A program made the position numbers and the translations under genes. From JAITVM01 sp031551135 (GTDB lineage: Bacteria > Bacillota > Clostridia > Lachnospirales > JAITVM01), in NCBI GenBank assembly GCA_031551135.1, contig JAVBOA010000002.1:70634-134633 (forward strand): DNA of 64,000 nucleotides, in the 5' to 3' direction. This document shows positions 45,988-54,886 of this stretch, piece after piece (position 1 is the stretch's first letter; each line of letters begins with the position of its first letter). The notes under the pieces were generated by a model. That model was given only the letters and a program-made list of their open reading frames with translations. It was not told the origin of the DNA and did no database searches.

Positions 45988-46039
45988 TAAAGTCAATACC
46001 AATAAAAATTTATTCGCCAAATCTATATAATTATCGACA

Positions 46040-46132
46040 TATACTGACGAGCGATTAGATTTTCAGATCCGTTCCGCGCGCTTCAGTAGGTTGGTGAAAC
46101 GGATGTGAACTTTGTTTTCGGTCGTCAGAGTA
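46040..46132. repeat. R2 copy b
   Basis: Same length and nested-palindrome plan as 12571-12664. Outer ACTGACGAGCG/CGGTCGTCAGA, inner GATCCGTTCC/GAAACGGATG. Confidence 0.8.
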
Positions 46133-46260
46133 AGGTCTGATTTTGACAAAATTTTTTTGTTAGTACTATTTCTATTATTATAAATTCTCATTAAAATCAT
46201 ATTACTTTGATAAAATCATGTCAATGATACAAATTTTCATGCAGATAATTATCGAATGTT

Positions 46261-46300
46261 TTTTACACAATTTTATACACTTTGTATAAATTGTGTAAAA
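46261..46300 (-). terminator. Terminator overlapping the 3' end of azlD
   Basis: TTTTACACAATTTTATAC and GTATAAATTGTGTAAAA form a long stem (one bulge). The azlD stop codon (46273-46275) lies inside it. Confidence 0.65.
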
Positions 46301-46611
46301 GCCATATATACAAAAGTTCCACCTAGAATGCTCAATAATGAGTTTGATTTATAAATATGCAAAAACACAACTGTCAAAACAGAAATAATTTCTCTGATGC
46401 CAAAAGGAGCATGCAAAAAATCAACATCTTTAAAGCAATAAACAAGAATACAGCATATTATTGCAGGCGGCAGGTATTTGCCCAAATACAAAATAATATC
46501 AGCAGGCTTTTTGCCTTCTTTATCGAATAAAATAAACGGAAACGCCCTTGTGAAAAAGGTTATCATTGATATTAAAACTATCGCAAAAAAAAGCTTTTCA
46601 TCCCTTATCAT
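46273..46611 (-). CDS. azlD: Branched-chain amino acid exporter small subunit (AzlD)
   Basis: About 112 residues with four hydrophobic segments; ITFFTRAFPFILF near the N-terminus is the family signature. It works with AzlC to export branched-chain amino acids. The ATG at 46611 overlaps the azlC end, indicating translational coupling. Confidence 0.85.
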   Translation of the reverse strand: MIRDEKLFFAIVLISMITFFTRAFPFILFDKEGKKPADIILYLGKYLPPAIICCILVYCFKDVDFLHAPFGIREIISVLTVVFLHIYKSNSLLSILGGTFVYMAFTQFIQSV

Positions 46612-47311
46612 TTTCAATCCTCTTTCTAAATATTATTAGTAAAAAAACAGATAATAATGTACCAAATAGCAAAATCTGATTTTTGCTGACAAATAAACAG
46701 ACAAAAATCCCTGAAAGCGTTCCCGACAAAAAAGGAATTTTTGTTTTATAAGCCTTGAGCTGTTCAATAACTATTACTATAAATAATGCCGTCATCGCAA
46801 ATTCAAGTCCGGCTGATTCAAATTTCACAATATTTGCAAAAACAGCTCCCAAAAGGCTTCCAATCACCCAAGAAGAATGGTCGATTACCGAAACCAGCAA
46901 AGTATATACTTTTTTATTAATCCCGTCATATTCGCGCGGATTTGTTAAAATTGCGTAAGTCTCGTCAGTCAGCGAAAATATTAAATATAATTTTTCTGCG
47001 CCGAATTTTTTAAAGCTTTCGATTAAAGAAAGTCCATAAAATAAATGTTTGGAATTTATTAAAAAAGTTGTAAGCGCGATATCGGCAAAACTCGCGCCGC
47101 CGGACAAAAGCCCGACAGCGATATATTGTCCGGCTCCTGCATAAATAAACAAGCTCATAAAAAAAGCAACCCAAACGCTATAGCCTGCGGTAGTAATCAA
47201 AACCCCAAATATAAATCCGGTCGGAATATAGCCGAAAATTACCGGCGCTGAGGCTTGCAGCGCCGCCTTTAAGGTTTTTTTATCGATTTTATTTTCTTGA
47301 AATAATGACAT
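46598..47311 (-). CDS. azlC: Branched-chain amino acid exporter large subunit (AzlC)
   Basis: 237 residues, several membrane helices. FGYIPTGFIFGVLI and FFMSLFIYAGAGQY are characteristic of AzlC, and NSKHLFYGLS is conserved. It overlaps the end of dnaE by 23 bp, so it is transcribed with the polymerase gene, an unusual pairing. Confidence 0.9.
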   Translation of the reverse strand: MSLFQENKIDKKTLKAALQASAPVIFGYIPTGFIFGVLITTAGYSVWVAFFMSLFIYAGAGQYIAVGLLSGGASFADIALTTFLINSKHLFYGLSLIESFKKFGAEKLYLIFSLTDETYAILTNPREYDGINKKVYTLLVSVIDHSSWVIGSLLGAVFANIVKFESAGLEFAMTALFIVIVIEQLKAYKTKIPFLSGTLSGIFVCLFVSKNQILLFGTLLSVFLLIIFRKRIENDKG

Positions 47312-50300
47312 TTGCTTCCCCCAAAATCTGCCTAAGCTTATGTAATAATAAATCGTCTATTCTAATCCAATATTTTTCGTCAACAAGATATTTTCGTCTT
47401 TCTTTTTCGTCATAAATCATAACTTTCGTCGAGCCTTGAAAATATTTCATAGTATCAATAATTTCTTTTGTATCGATTTCTTTATCCGCAGGAATTTTCA
47501 GCCAAAGCTTTTCTTTTTCTTCCTCAATAACGCTTAAATCGTTGCAGATAATCTTATAGTCCTCATCCTCGCGTCCGTTTATAACTCCCTCTATAATTAC
47601 AAAAATATTTTCGACCAATATCGGATTAAATTTTTCGTGGACATTCGGAAAAAGAATTATTTCCATAACACCATACAAATCCTCAACGGTTAAAAATGAC
47701 ATTGCTTTATTGTTTTTTGTATATTTTATAGATTTCGAGGTAATCAATCCGCCGACTTTTACCTTTTCGCCGTCATTCTTTCTGGATTGTGAATCCGCCA
47801 TCAAATCAATAGAAATTGTGTTGGTTTTTTGAATCAAATATTCCCTGAACGAATCCAAAGGATGCCCCGAAACATAAATCCCCAGAACCTCTTTTTCCAT
47901 ATTCAGCATTTCGCGCTTATTAAATTCCGGAACATCAATAAAATCATCCGTGTAAATATTAACGTTAATGATAGAGAAAAAATCTAATTGCCCTTCAACA
48001 TTATTTTTTCTGGTATTATTAATTCCGTCGAGAAGTTTTTTATAAGAATTCATCAATTGGCGGCGCTTTTTGCCCATGCTGTCAAATGCACCGGCTTTAA
48101 TCAAGCTCTCCAAACATCTTTTATTCAAATCCCGCTGTTCAACACGGTTTATAAATTCGGTAAAAGTTTTATATTCGCCGTTTTTGCGCTCGTTTACAAT
48201 CGCCCGAATAGCCTGTCTTCCGACATTTTTAACGGCGGCAAGTCCGAAGCGTATTGATTTTCCGGACACCGAAAAGTTTTCATAAGATTTATTTACATCC
48301 GGCGGCAAAAGCTCAATGCCCATTTTTTTTGATTCCAAAATATATTCGGCAACTTTTGTGTTCGAGCCGGAAATTACAGAAGTCAACAACGCCGCCATAA
48401 ATTCCACGGGATAATAATATTTCAGCCATGCGGTTTGATATCCAATCACAGCATACGCCGCAGCGTGAGATTTATTAAAGGCGTATTTCGCAAAATCGGT
48501 CATCTCATCGAAAATTTTCTCCGCCGATTCTTTATCGATTCCATTTTTCAAACAGCCGGGAATTTCGTCGCCCATTCCATAAATAAAATTATTCCGCTCT
48601 TGCGCCATAACTTCGGTTTTTTTCTTAGACATCGCGCGGCGCACAAGGTCACTTCGCCCAAGGCTGTACCCGCCCAAATCCCGAACGATTTGCATAACCT
48701 GCTCCTGATAAACGATACAGCCGTAAGTCTGTTTCAGGATCGGCTCAAGTTTCGGATGCGTGTATTTTATATTGTCTTTGTGATTTTTTCCGTATACGTA
48801 TTTCGGAATAAAATCCATCGGTCCCGGCCTGTACAAAGAAATTCCCGCTATTATATCTTCTATGTTTCGAGGTTTTAAGTCTTTCATAAATGATTTCATG
48901 CCCGGACTTTCCAATTGAAAAACGCCGTCGGTTTTCGCAAGAGAAATCATATCAAAAATATTCGGGTCATCATAAGACATTTTGTCGAAGTCAATATCTA
49001 TATTATAATTTCGTTTTATTTCGCTTACCGTATCCCGAATAACCGTCAGAGTCCGCAGTCCCAAAAAATCCATTTTCAAAAGCCCAAGCTCTTCCAAAGT
49101 CGTCATTGTGAATTGAGTTGTAATAATTCCGTCATTTTGGTTAAGCGGAACATATTCCGTAACAGGCTCGTTGCAGATAACCACGCCGGCGGCGTGAGTA
49201 GAAGCGTGACGTGGAAGACCTTCCAACCTCAAGCTCATATTTATCAGTTTTTTTATTTCTTCATTATTTTCATAAATATTATTAAGCTCCGGATTCATTT
49301 GCAAAGCTTTTTCGATTGTAATTCCCAATTCCATCGGAATCATTTTCGCAATAATATCAACTGTGGCATAAGGCACATCAAGCGCTCTTCCGACATCTCT
49401 TATTGCCGCACGAGCCGCCAAAGTTCCAAAAGTTATAATTTGCGCTACTTTTTCTGCGCCATATTTTTCAACAACATAGTCGATAACTTCCTGTCTGCGT
49501 TCATAACAAAAATCGATATCAATATCGGGCATTGAAATTCTCTCCGGATTCAGAAAGCGCTCAAAAAGCAAATCATATTTTATCGGGTCAATATTTGTGA
49601 TTCTCAGAGAATACGCAACAATACTTCCGGCGGCAGAGCCGCGCCCCGGCCCGACGATTATCCCGTTATCGTAAGCATATTTTATAAAATCCCAGACAAT
49701 CAAAAAATAGTCCACAAAACCCATTTCTTTTATTGTGTTTAACTCATAATTCAGTCTTTCTTCCAAATTTTCGGTCAATTCGCCGTATCTGAATTTAAGC
49801 CCTTCCAAGCAAAGGTTCTGCAAATATTCGAAAGAATCTTGATTGTCTTTTATTTTAAATTTCGGCAATTTATAATTATTAAACTCAATTGTAACGTTAC
49901 AGCGTTTGGAAATCTTATATGTATTTTCGAGAGCTTCTTTCGCAAAAGGAAATATTTTCGCCATTTCTTCGGGCGATTTCAAATAAAGCTGGTCAGTTCC
50001 GTAAGACATTCGGTCTTCGTCCTGAATAGTTTTCCCGGTCTGGATACATAAAAAAACATCATGAGCTTTATAGTCCTCCTGATAAATATAATGCGTATCA
50101 TTCGTGCAAACCAGCGGAATTTTTGTTTCTTCCGATATTTTTAAAATTTGTGAAACAACTATTTTTTGTTCGTCAATTCCGTGGTCTTGCAGTTCTAGGA
50201 AAAAATTATTCTGACCGAAAATTTCATTATACATAATTGCAGTCTCAAGAGCTTTCTCATACGAAACCCTCAAAATATTTTTTGCAACGGGTCCGCTCAA

Positions 50301-50720
50301 GCATGCGCTCAAGGCTATCAGCCCTTTGCTGTATTTACGCAGGATTTCCAAATCAACACGCGGTTTATAATAATATCCTTCGGTAAAGCCGATGGAAACG
50401 ATTTTTAATAAATTTTGATATCCCTCGTTATTTTCTGCCAAAAGCACTAAATGATAATAAAAGTTCTCTTTTACATTATCTTTATTTCGCCTGTCGCCAG
50501 ATGCGACATAAACCTCACAGCCAATAATCGGCTTTATCCCATTCTCAAGAGCTTCTTTATAAAAATCAATTACGCCGTACATAACGCCGTGGTCGGTAAT
50601 AGCGACACTATCCATATTCAATTCTTTTGTGCGTGAAATTATTTCTTTAATCTTCGCGGTCGAATCTAAAAGGCTATATTCTGAATGCAAATGCAAGTGC
50701 GTGAATTTTATATTTTCCAT
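47289..50720 (-). CDS. dnaE: DNA polymerase III alpha subunit
   Basis: 1143 residues. The PHP domain begins HLHLHSEYSLLDS and keeps its metal-binding His/Asp residues (AITDHGVMYG). Polymerase motifs VGPGRGSAAGS and MPDIDIDFCYERR supply the catalytic aspartates. A helix-hairpin-helix, an OB-fold (VKVGGLITSKSIKYT) and a C-terminal tail follow. It elongates DNA at the fork; in Firmicutes it shares work with PolC. Confidence 0.97.
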   Translation of the reverse strand: MENIKFTHLHLHSEYSLLDSTAKIKEIISRTKELNMDSVAITDHGVMYGVIDFYKEALENGIKPIIGCEVYVASGDRRNKDNVKENFYYHLVLLAENNEGYQNLLKIVSIGFTEGYYYKPRVDLEILRKYSKGLIALSACLSGPVAKNILRVSYEKALETAIMYNEIFGQNNFFLELQDHGIDEQKIVVSQILKISEETKIPLVCTNDTHYIYQEDYKAHDVFLCIQTGKTIQDEDRMSYGTDQLYLKSPEEMAKIFPFAKEALENTYKISKRCNVTIEFNNYKLPKFKIKDNQDSFEYLQNLCLEGLKFRYGELTENLEERLNYELNTIKEMGFVDYFLIVWDFIKYAYDNGIIVGPGRGSAAGSIVAYSLRITNIDPIKYDLLFERFLNPERISMPDIDIDFCYERRQEVIDYVVEKYGAEKVAQIITFGTLAARAAIRDVGRALDVPYATVDIIAKMIPMELGITIEKALQMNPELNNIYENNEEIKKLINMSLRLEGLPRHASTHAAGVVICNEPVTEYVPLNQNDGIITTQFTMTTLEELGLLKMDFLGLRTLTVIRDTVSEIKRNYNIDIDFDKMSYDDPNIFDMISLAKTDGVFQLESPGMKSFMKDLKPRNIEDIIAGISLYRPGPMDFIPKYVYGKNHKDNIKYTHPKLEPILKQTYGCIVYQEQVMQIVRDLGGYSLGRSDLVRRAMSKKKTEVMAQERNNFIYGMGDEIPGCLKNGIDKESAEKIFDEMTDFAKYAFNKSHAAAYAVIGYQTAWLKYYYPVEFMAALLTSVISGSNTKVAEYILESKKMGIELLPPDVNKSYENFSVSGKSIRFGLAAVKNVGRQAIRAIVNERKNGEYKTFTEFINRVEQRDLNKRCLESLIKAGAFDSMGKKRRQLMNSYKKLLDGINNTRKNNVEGQLDFFSIINVNIYTDDFIDVPEFNKREMLNMEKEVLGIYVSGHPLDSFREYLIQKTNTISIDLMADSQSRKNDGEKVKVGGLITSKSIKYTKNNKAMSFLTVEDLYGVMEIILFPNVHEKFNPILVENIFVIIEGVINGREDEDYKIICNDLSVIEEEKEKLWLKIPADKEIDTKEIIDTMKYFQGSTKVMIYDEKERRKYLVDEKYWIRIDDLLLHKLRQILGEANVIISRK

Positions 50721-50768
50721 ACCGTCCCCCTGTTAATTTTGAATCAAATCATTAATCAATACAGTATA

Positions 50769-50883
50769 ATACTATTTTCAATATTAAGGATAGAAAAAAA
50801 TATTTCATTTCGCGCTTGAAGCATTGCGCGAAACGCTCCGCTGTGAAAAATTTTTTTCTACTTAATCTAAATGAAAATAGTAT
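50769..50883. repeat. R1 long copy 10
   Basis: Consensus ends and arms, upstream of dnaE (about 50 bp before its start codon). Confidence 0.92.
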
Positions 50884-50902
50884 AACATAAATATTAATCA
50901 GA

Positions 50903-50968
50903 AAAAATCCCAAAGAGTTTACGATTATCAAGCAGAAACTGCCAACAATCCAAGACTTTGGGATTTTT
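50903..50968 (-). terminator. Perfect 13-bp stem with 40-nt loop; terminator of the DUF1801 gene
   Basis: AAAAATCCCAAAG and CTTTGGGATTTTT are exact complements. The loop holds a second small stem (AGTTT/AAACT). On the minus strand T residues follow the stem. A short stable RNA is also conceivable. Confidence 0.65.
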
Positions 50969-50998
50969 ATGAGATGCAATTTATTTTGGTTTCATCCA

Positions 50999-51334
50999 TC
51001 AATTACTATAAAGCTCTACATTAAACTTTACCATTTCCGATATTAAATCATGCGGAATTTCCTCTTTCATTGGAATTCTAATCGTGCCTTTTGAGGTTTT
51101 ATATTTAATCCTATCTGCGAAAAACTCAATAGCTTTCGGGCCGGGGTACAAGCCGATATGATTTTTAAGAACCGCAAAATGAATAATATTCTTTTTTAAA
51201 TAAAATGTCGGCATTTGATAAGAAATTTTTTCGATGGATTCCGGTGCCGCTTCTTTTATTGTTTTACGAATTTCCTTCAAAACAGGTTGAATTTCTTCCG
51301 GCTGTGCATTAATATACATGTCAATCGGTGTCAT
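50999..51334 (-). CDS. DUF1801/YdhG-like protein
   Basis: About 111 residues; ATG at 51334 with AAAGGA 9 bases upstream. EKISYQMPTFYLKKNIIHFAV and HIGLYPGPKAIEFF are the conserved blocks of the YdhG/DUF1801 family, a small fold related to frataxin-like iron-binding proteins. The cellular role is not established. Its start lies next to the stop of the membrane-protein gene upstream, so it is probably the last gene of the PadR operon. Confidence 0.8.
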   Translation of the reverse strand: MTPIDMYINAQPEEIQPVLKEIRKTIKEAAPESIEKISYQMPTFYLKKNIIHFAVLKNHIGLYPGPKAIEFFADRIKYKTSKGTIRIPMKEEIPHDLISEMVKFNVELYSN

Positions 51335-51339
51335 GTTAA

Positions 51340-51930
51340 TCATTCCTTTACAATTTTTACGTTTTTAAGTATTATAGCACTTACAGGAATGATTATCCAG
51401 CCAATCGCCCACCATTTTAATGCCATTGAAGAAATTAATCCTCTGAAAATCAATGTATGACTATAAATTCTGTTTATAAAGAGACCTACAAAAACATAAA
51501 ATAACGGCGTTATGGCAATAATTTTATTCGATAATTTTATGGACGATAAAGCAATCGCCGTAACGGGAATGATTACCCAAGCAATATCCCATAAATTAAA
51601 CATAAATCCCAAAAGACAATAAACAAACGGCGTTAGTGCGATTATCATTGAATTGCTGAATATCAACCGGTATTTCGGCTCTTTATCCAAAACTTTATAA
51701 TTGGAATTCTGGCTTCCCGAAATCTCATCTGCCAAAAAATTAATGTCCCCGAGCTCGCCGCGCGCCTTCAAAAAAGCTTCATTAAAAGTCAATCCACGCT
51801 TCATTTCCTCGTCCACTTTGTCGATTAAATTCACAACGATTTCTTCTTTGTCCATAGTAACATCATTAGAATTCACTTTACCTTTAAAAGCATTATCTAC
51901 AAAATTTCTTATTTCTGATTCAATATTCAT
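51340..51930 (-). CDS. Membrane protein with N-terminal HAAS-like domain, PadR partner
   Basis: 196 residues. The N-terminal 75 residues are helical and charged (FNEAFLKARGELGDINFLADEI), as in HAAS/DUF1700-type proteins that neighbour PadR genes. Four hydrophobic segments in two similar hairpins follow: ALTPFVYCLLGFMFNLWDIA with WVIIPVTAIAL, then TPLFYVFVGLF with WIIIPVSAII. The second half looks like an internal duplication of the first. Such proteins are thought to sense envelope state; function here unknown. Confidence 0.65.
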   Translation of the reverse strand: MNIESEIRNFVDNAFKGKVNSNDVTMDKEEIVVNLIDKVDEEMKRGLTFNEAFLKARGELGDINFLADEISGSQNSNYKVLDKEPKYRLIFSNSMIIALTPFVYCLLGFMFNLWDIAWVIIPVTAIALSSIKLSNKIIAITPLFYVFVGLFINRIYSHTLIFRGLISSMALKWWAIGWIIIPVSAIILKNVKIVKE

Positions 51931-51994
51931 TTTAACAACCCTTTCAAATTATTATCCATATATCTTTTATAATTCCGTTTATTTTGAAATTGTT

Positions 51995-52324
51995 CTACTG
52001 TATTATTTTATCCATTATGGATTTTATAAGATTCCATTCCAAAATATTATTCTCAAATTTTTGCAAGCCCTCCGCTGTTATTTTATAATATTTTCTTCTG
52101 CCTCCCTGAGTTTCATCACCCCAATACGATGTAATATAATTTTCATTTTCCAATCTTTTCAAAGCCGAATACAAAGAGGTTTCTTTTAATCCATATTGAT
52201 GTTCGGTTATTTCAAATATAGATTTAAAAATTTTATATCCATAAGTATCTTCTTCCGAAAGAATTTTCAAAATAATCGTGTCAATATGCCCTCTTATCAA
52301 ATCTGAAGAAAGAGAATTTTGCAT
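51995..52324 (-). CDS. PadR-family regulator
   Basis: 109 residues. LRGHIDTIILKILSEEDTYGYKIFKSI-type start with DLIRGHIDTIILKIL, winged helix and GRRKYYKITAEGLQKFE. It heads the operon containing the HAAS-like membrane protein and probably represses its own operon. The upstream TACTACGTTTGTCGTAGTA (about 52352-52370) is a strong dyad and likely its operator. Confidence 0.9.
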   Translation of the reverse strand: MQNSLSSDLIRGHIDTIILKILSEEDTYGYKIFKSIFEITEHQYGLKETSLYSALKRLENENYITSYWGDETQGGRRKYYKITAEGLQKFENNILEWNLIKSIMDKIIQ

Positions 52325-52351
52325 ATCTGCCTCACATTCTATATTTCGTTA

Positions 52352-52370
52352 TACTACGTTTGTCGTAGTA
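52352..52370. promoter_or_regulatory. Dyad, likely PadR operator
   Basis: TACTACG TTTGT CGTAGTA: 7-bp perfect arms, about 30 bp upstream of the padR-type start codon. Confidence 0.6.
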
Positions 52371-52427
52371 ATAAATAAATATACGCTGAAAAATTATTAC
52401 TGTCTGAAAAAAATCTGTATAAAAAAA

Positions 52428-52460
52428 ACTTGAACAAAATTATTTTAATCTTGTCCAAGT
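52428..52460 (-). terminator. Terminator of the amidase gene
   Basis: On the minus strand ACTTGGACAAGAT pairs with ATTTTGTTCAAGT (G-U pairs) and a run of T follows. Confidence 0.8.
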
Positions 52461-52469
52461 CAATATTTA

Positions 52470-54563
52470 TTATCTTGCCGGTTTATAGGTTTCGAAAACT
52501 TTCATAATACCGCTGTAAATACCTTCTGCGGCTTTTTGTCTATATTCAGGTGTAGATAATAGAGCTGCGTCGTGTGCATTACTAACGAAGCCGATTTCTA
52601 ATAAAGCTGCCGGAACCGTAGTTTTTTGAACAACAGTATACGCAGTTTCGGTAATTCCCCTGTTATTGGAGCCAAGCGCGTTCGAAATCGCATTTACCAT
52701 AATTTGCGATAATTCTTTGCAGGAAAATCCCAGCGCGGAGTCATTCGAATGTCTGTAATAATAAACGTCTGTACCATTAGCAGATCTATTGGTACTTGAA
52801 TTATTATGTATCGAAAGAAAAATATCTCCGTTACGGTTTGCAAAATAAGCTCTTTCTGCCAAAGGCATTTTATAGTCTTCCGTTTTTGTGAAATACGCTT
52901 TCAAATTAGGGTTTGCATTAATTAAGTCATAAACCCTGTTTCCGATATCTGTATTTAAATCTTTTTCTCTAAGCCCGTTACCTACTGCGCCGGGGTCTTC
53001 TCCGCCGTGTCCGGGATCCAAAATAATAATCATAGGATAAACTTCTTTTGGAGGCTTAAGATAAATATAATAATTATTTGTGTCTTCATTAACTTGACAA
53101 ACAACTATTTTGTTTTCATTAATTGTAATTTCCGTGTTTCCGCTATTATTAGAAATACTAAACGATTCAACATATTCTGAATCCACCGAATATCCGCCGT
53201 TTTTATAAATAGAGGAAAAATCGCTTCCTAAATTCAAAATATATTTATTTTTATTGTACATATCATTGTGCTGAATCTGAGAAATATTTATCGGTTTTCC
53301 GCTTACTTTTTTCAGAGCAATTCTTCTGTTCGCCGCATCATAAGTCACATTATCAGAATAAACTGGCGATGTATCTTGGGTTGGCTTTGGCTCTTCCGGT
53401 TTCGGCTCTTCCGGCTGCACCGGTTTAATATAATTCGGAGCTTCTACTTCAACGCTTATCAATTTTCTGTCTATCGAATAATGAACCATAAACGACGATT
53501 GTTCAAACATTTCTATCATAATTCTAACCTTCGGCAAAGCGGAATCAATTGATTTTATGGTCATCGCTTTAATTAATCTGTTGTTGAATGTCTTTGTAAT
53601 AGCCATTGCGTCCGATAATGTACAATTTTCCACTTCTAAAACCAGATTCGAACCGCTGGAAATCGATTTTGTTATTTTGCTCAAGCTGTTAGTAAAGCTG
53701 AAATTTATAACATTGTCTTTAATTTCATAATTAGATAAATTAGTTTGAACATAATTTGTCGGTTCTAAAACTTGAATACTCAAATCCTTTACTTTTGTAT
53801 TTACTTGATTTATATACGACGGTTCTTCTTCTGTTGTATTTCCCGGGTTTGGATTATTTTCTTCCGGCTTTGTTTCTTCCGGTTTAGTTTCCTCTGGCTT
53901 TGTTTCTACCGGCTTTGTTTCCTCTGGTTTAGTCTCTTCTGGCTTTGTCTCCTCCGGTTTAGTCTCTTCTGGTTTAGTCTCTTCAGGCTTTGTCTCTTCC
54001 GGTTTTTGTTCGGTGTTTCCTTCGATTTCGTTAGGTTTTGTATCGGTATTCAAATTATCGTAAACCACATCTTCCAAAGTAGTTGTATCAATAATTTCAT
54101 CAATAAAAGCCGTACGTGTTTTTTTATCCCAATCGACCCTAAGCCCGAGCGTCTCGCCGATAGCTCTTGCCGGAATCATCATTCTGTTATCTATTATTTT
54201 TATCGGAGTTTTTAATGCCACAGTTTGGCCGTTAATTTTAATTTTATCATCATTGGATTTAAAGACAACCGTCTGATATTTGTATTTTACAGTAGTTTCT
54301 TTTGTTTTCGAGTTAAAATTAACTGTTGCTCCAAGGTCTTCAAAAATAGTCCGCACAGATGCGTATAACGAATTTTGATAAATAATAGTGTTTAGGTAAC
54401 TGTCATTCATCAGTCTCTCATTAACATAGAGATTGATTGATTTGGGATCGAACAGATATTTTTTCCCATCGATAATGTAGGTGTTAGTTTTGGCGTATAC
54501 GCCCGTTGTAATCAAAAATGACGACATCAAAGACAGCAATAACACTTTATTGCATCTTTTCAT
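52470..54563 (-). CDS. N-acetylmuramoyl-L-alanine amidase with stalk, KPEET repeats and AMIN-like domain
   Basis: 697 residues. Signal peptide about 1-25; copper-amine-oxidase-N-like domain about 28-155 (IKIIDNRMMIPARAIGETLG); about ten KPEET units at 187-234; an AMIN-like beta domain about 255-385; and Amidase_3 about 507-693 with zinc ligands in ILDPGHGGEDPGA, REKDLN and FLSIHNNSS and the catalytic Glu in LLEIGFVSN. It cleaves the amide bond between MurNAc and the stem peptide. Secreted and wall-bound, likely in growth or cell separation. Confidence 0.92.
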   Translation of the reverse strand: MKRCNKVLLLSLMSSFLITTGVYAKTNTYIIDGKKYLFDPKSINLYVNERLMNDSYLNTIIYQNSLYASVRTIFEDLGATVNFNSKTKETTVKYKYQTVVFKSNDDKIKINGQTVALKTPIKIIDNRMMIPARAIGETLGLRVDWDKKTRTAFIDEIIDTTTLEDVVYDNLNTDTKPNEIEGNTEQKPEETKPEETKPEETKPEETKPEETKPEETKPVETKPEETKPEETKPEENNPNPGNTTEEEPSYINQVNTKVKDLSIQVLEPTNYVQTNLSNYEIKDNVINFSFTNSLSKITKSISSGSNLVLEVENCTLSDAMAITKTFNNRLIKAMTIKSIDSALPKVRIMIEMFEQSSFMVHYSIDRKLISVEVEAPNYIKPVQPEEPKPEEPKPTQDTSPVYSDNVTYDAANRRIALKKVSGKPINISQIQHNDMYNKNKYILNLGSDFSSIYKNGGYSVDSEYVESFSISNNSGNTEITINENKIVVCQVNEDTNNYYIYLKPPKEVYPMIIILDPGHGGEDPGAVGNGLREKDLNTDIGNRVYDLINANPNLKAYFTKTEDYKMPLAERAYFANRNGDIFLSIHNNSSTNRSANGTDVYYYRHSNDSALGFSCKELSQIMVNAISNALGSNNRGITETAYTVVQKTTVPAALLEIGFVSNAHDAALLSTPEYRQKAAEGIYSGIMKVFETYKPAR
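53861..54006. repeat. 15-bp tandem repeats encoding KPEET
   Basis: About ten in-frame units within the amidase gene, with silent variation between units and one PVET variant. Such arrays can change length by slippage. Confidence 0.85.
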
Positions 54564-54700
54564 ATTTTACCTCCTCATTAGTAACGTAAAGTCAACATTT
54601 TTTTCTAATTATTAGGTTTGCAAGCGTCTGATTTTAAAAAACTACGATAAACAAAATAATAATCATAAAACTCTTATATTTGTGACAAAATAGTTATATA

Positions 54701-54735
54701 ATACTATTTCTATTCTTCCGAAGTGGAAATAGTAT
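54701..54735. repeat. R1 short copy 4
   Basis: ATACTATTTCTA, 11 bp, TGGAAATAGTAT. Confidence 0.75.
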
Positions 54736-54772
54736 AAAATCCTTTTATCATAATTTCTATATTTTTTAAATA

Positions 54773-54886
54773 ATACTATTTTCATTTTGATAAGTAGAAA
54801 AAAATTTTTCACAGCGGAGCGTTTCGCGCAATGCTTCTAGCGCGAAATGAAATATTTTTTTCTATCCTTTATAATGAAAATAGTAC
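54773..54886. repeat. R1 long copy 11
   Basis: Orientation as copy 8; the right tip reads AGTAC instead of AGTAT. Confidence 0.9.

Noticed and set aside
50752..50979. 75-codon minus-strand frame upstream of dnaE
   Set aside because: Most of it is R1 copy 10 and the hairpin at 50903-50968; no RBS.
53861..54006. KPEET tandem array as a separate genetic element
   Set aside because: It stays in frame inside the amidase gene and is an ordinary wall-spanning linker.
1188..54886. R1 as a CRISPR array
   Set aside because: Copies are dispersed by kilobases, palindromic and without regular spacers or cas genes.
1188..54886. R1 copies as ordinary terminators
   Set aside because: Copies also occur mid-operon and in 5' leaders, and their ends are conserved beyond what a terminator needs.
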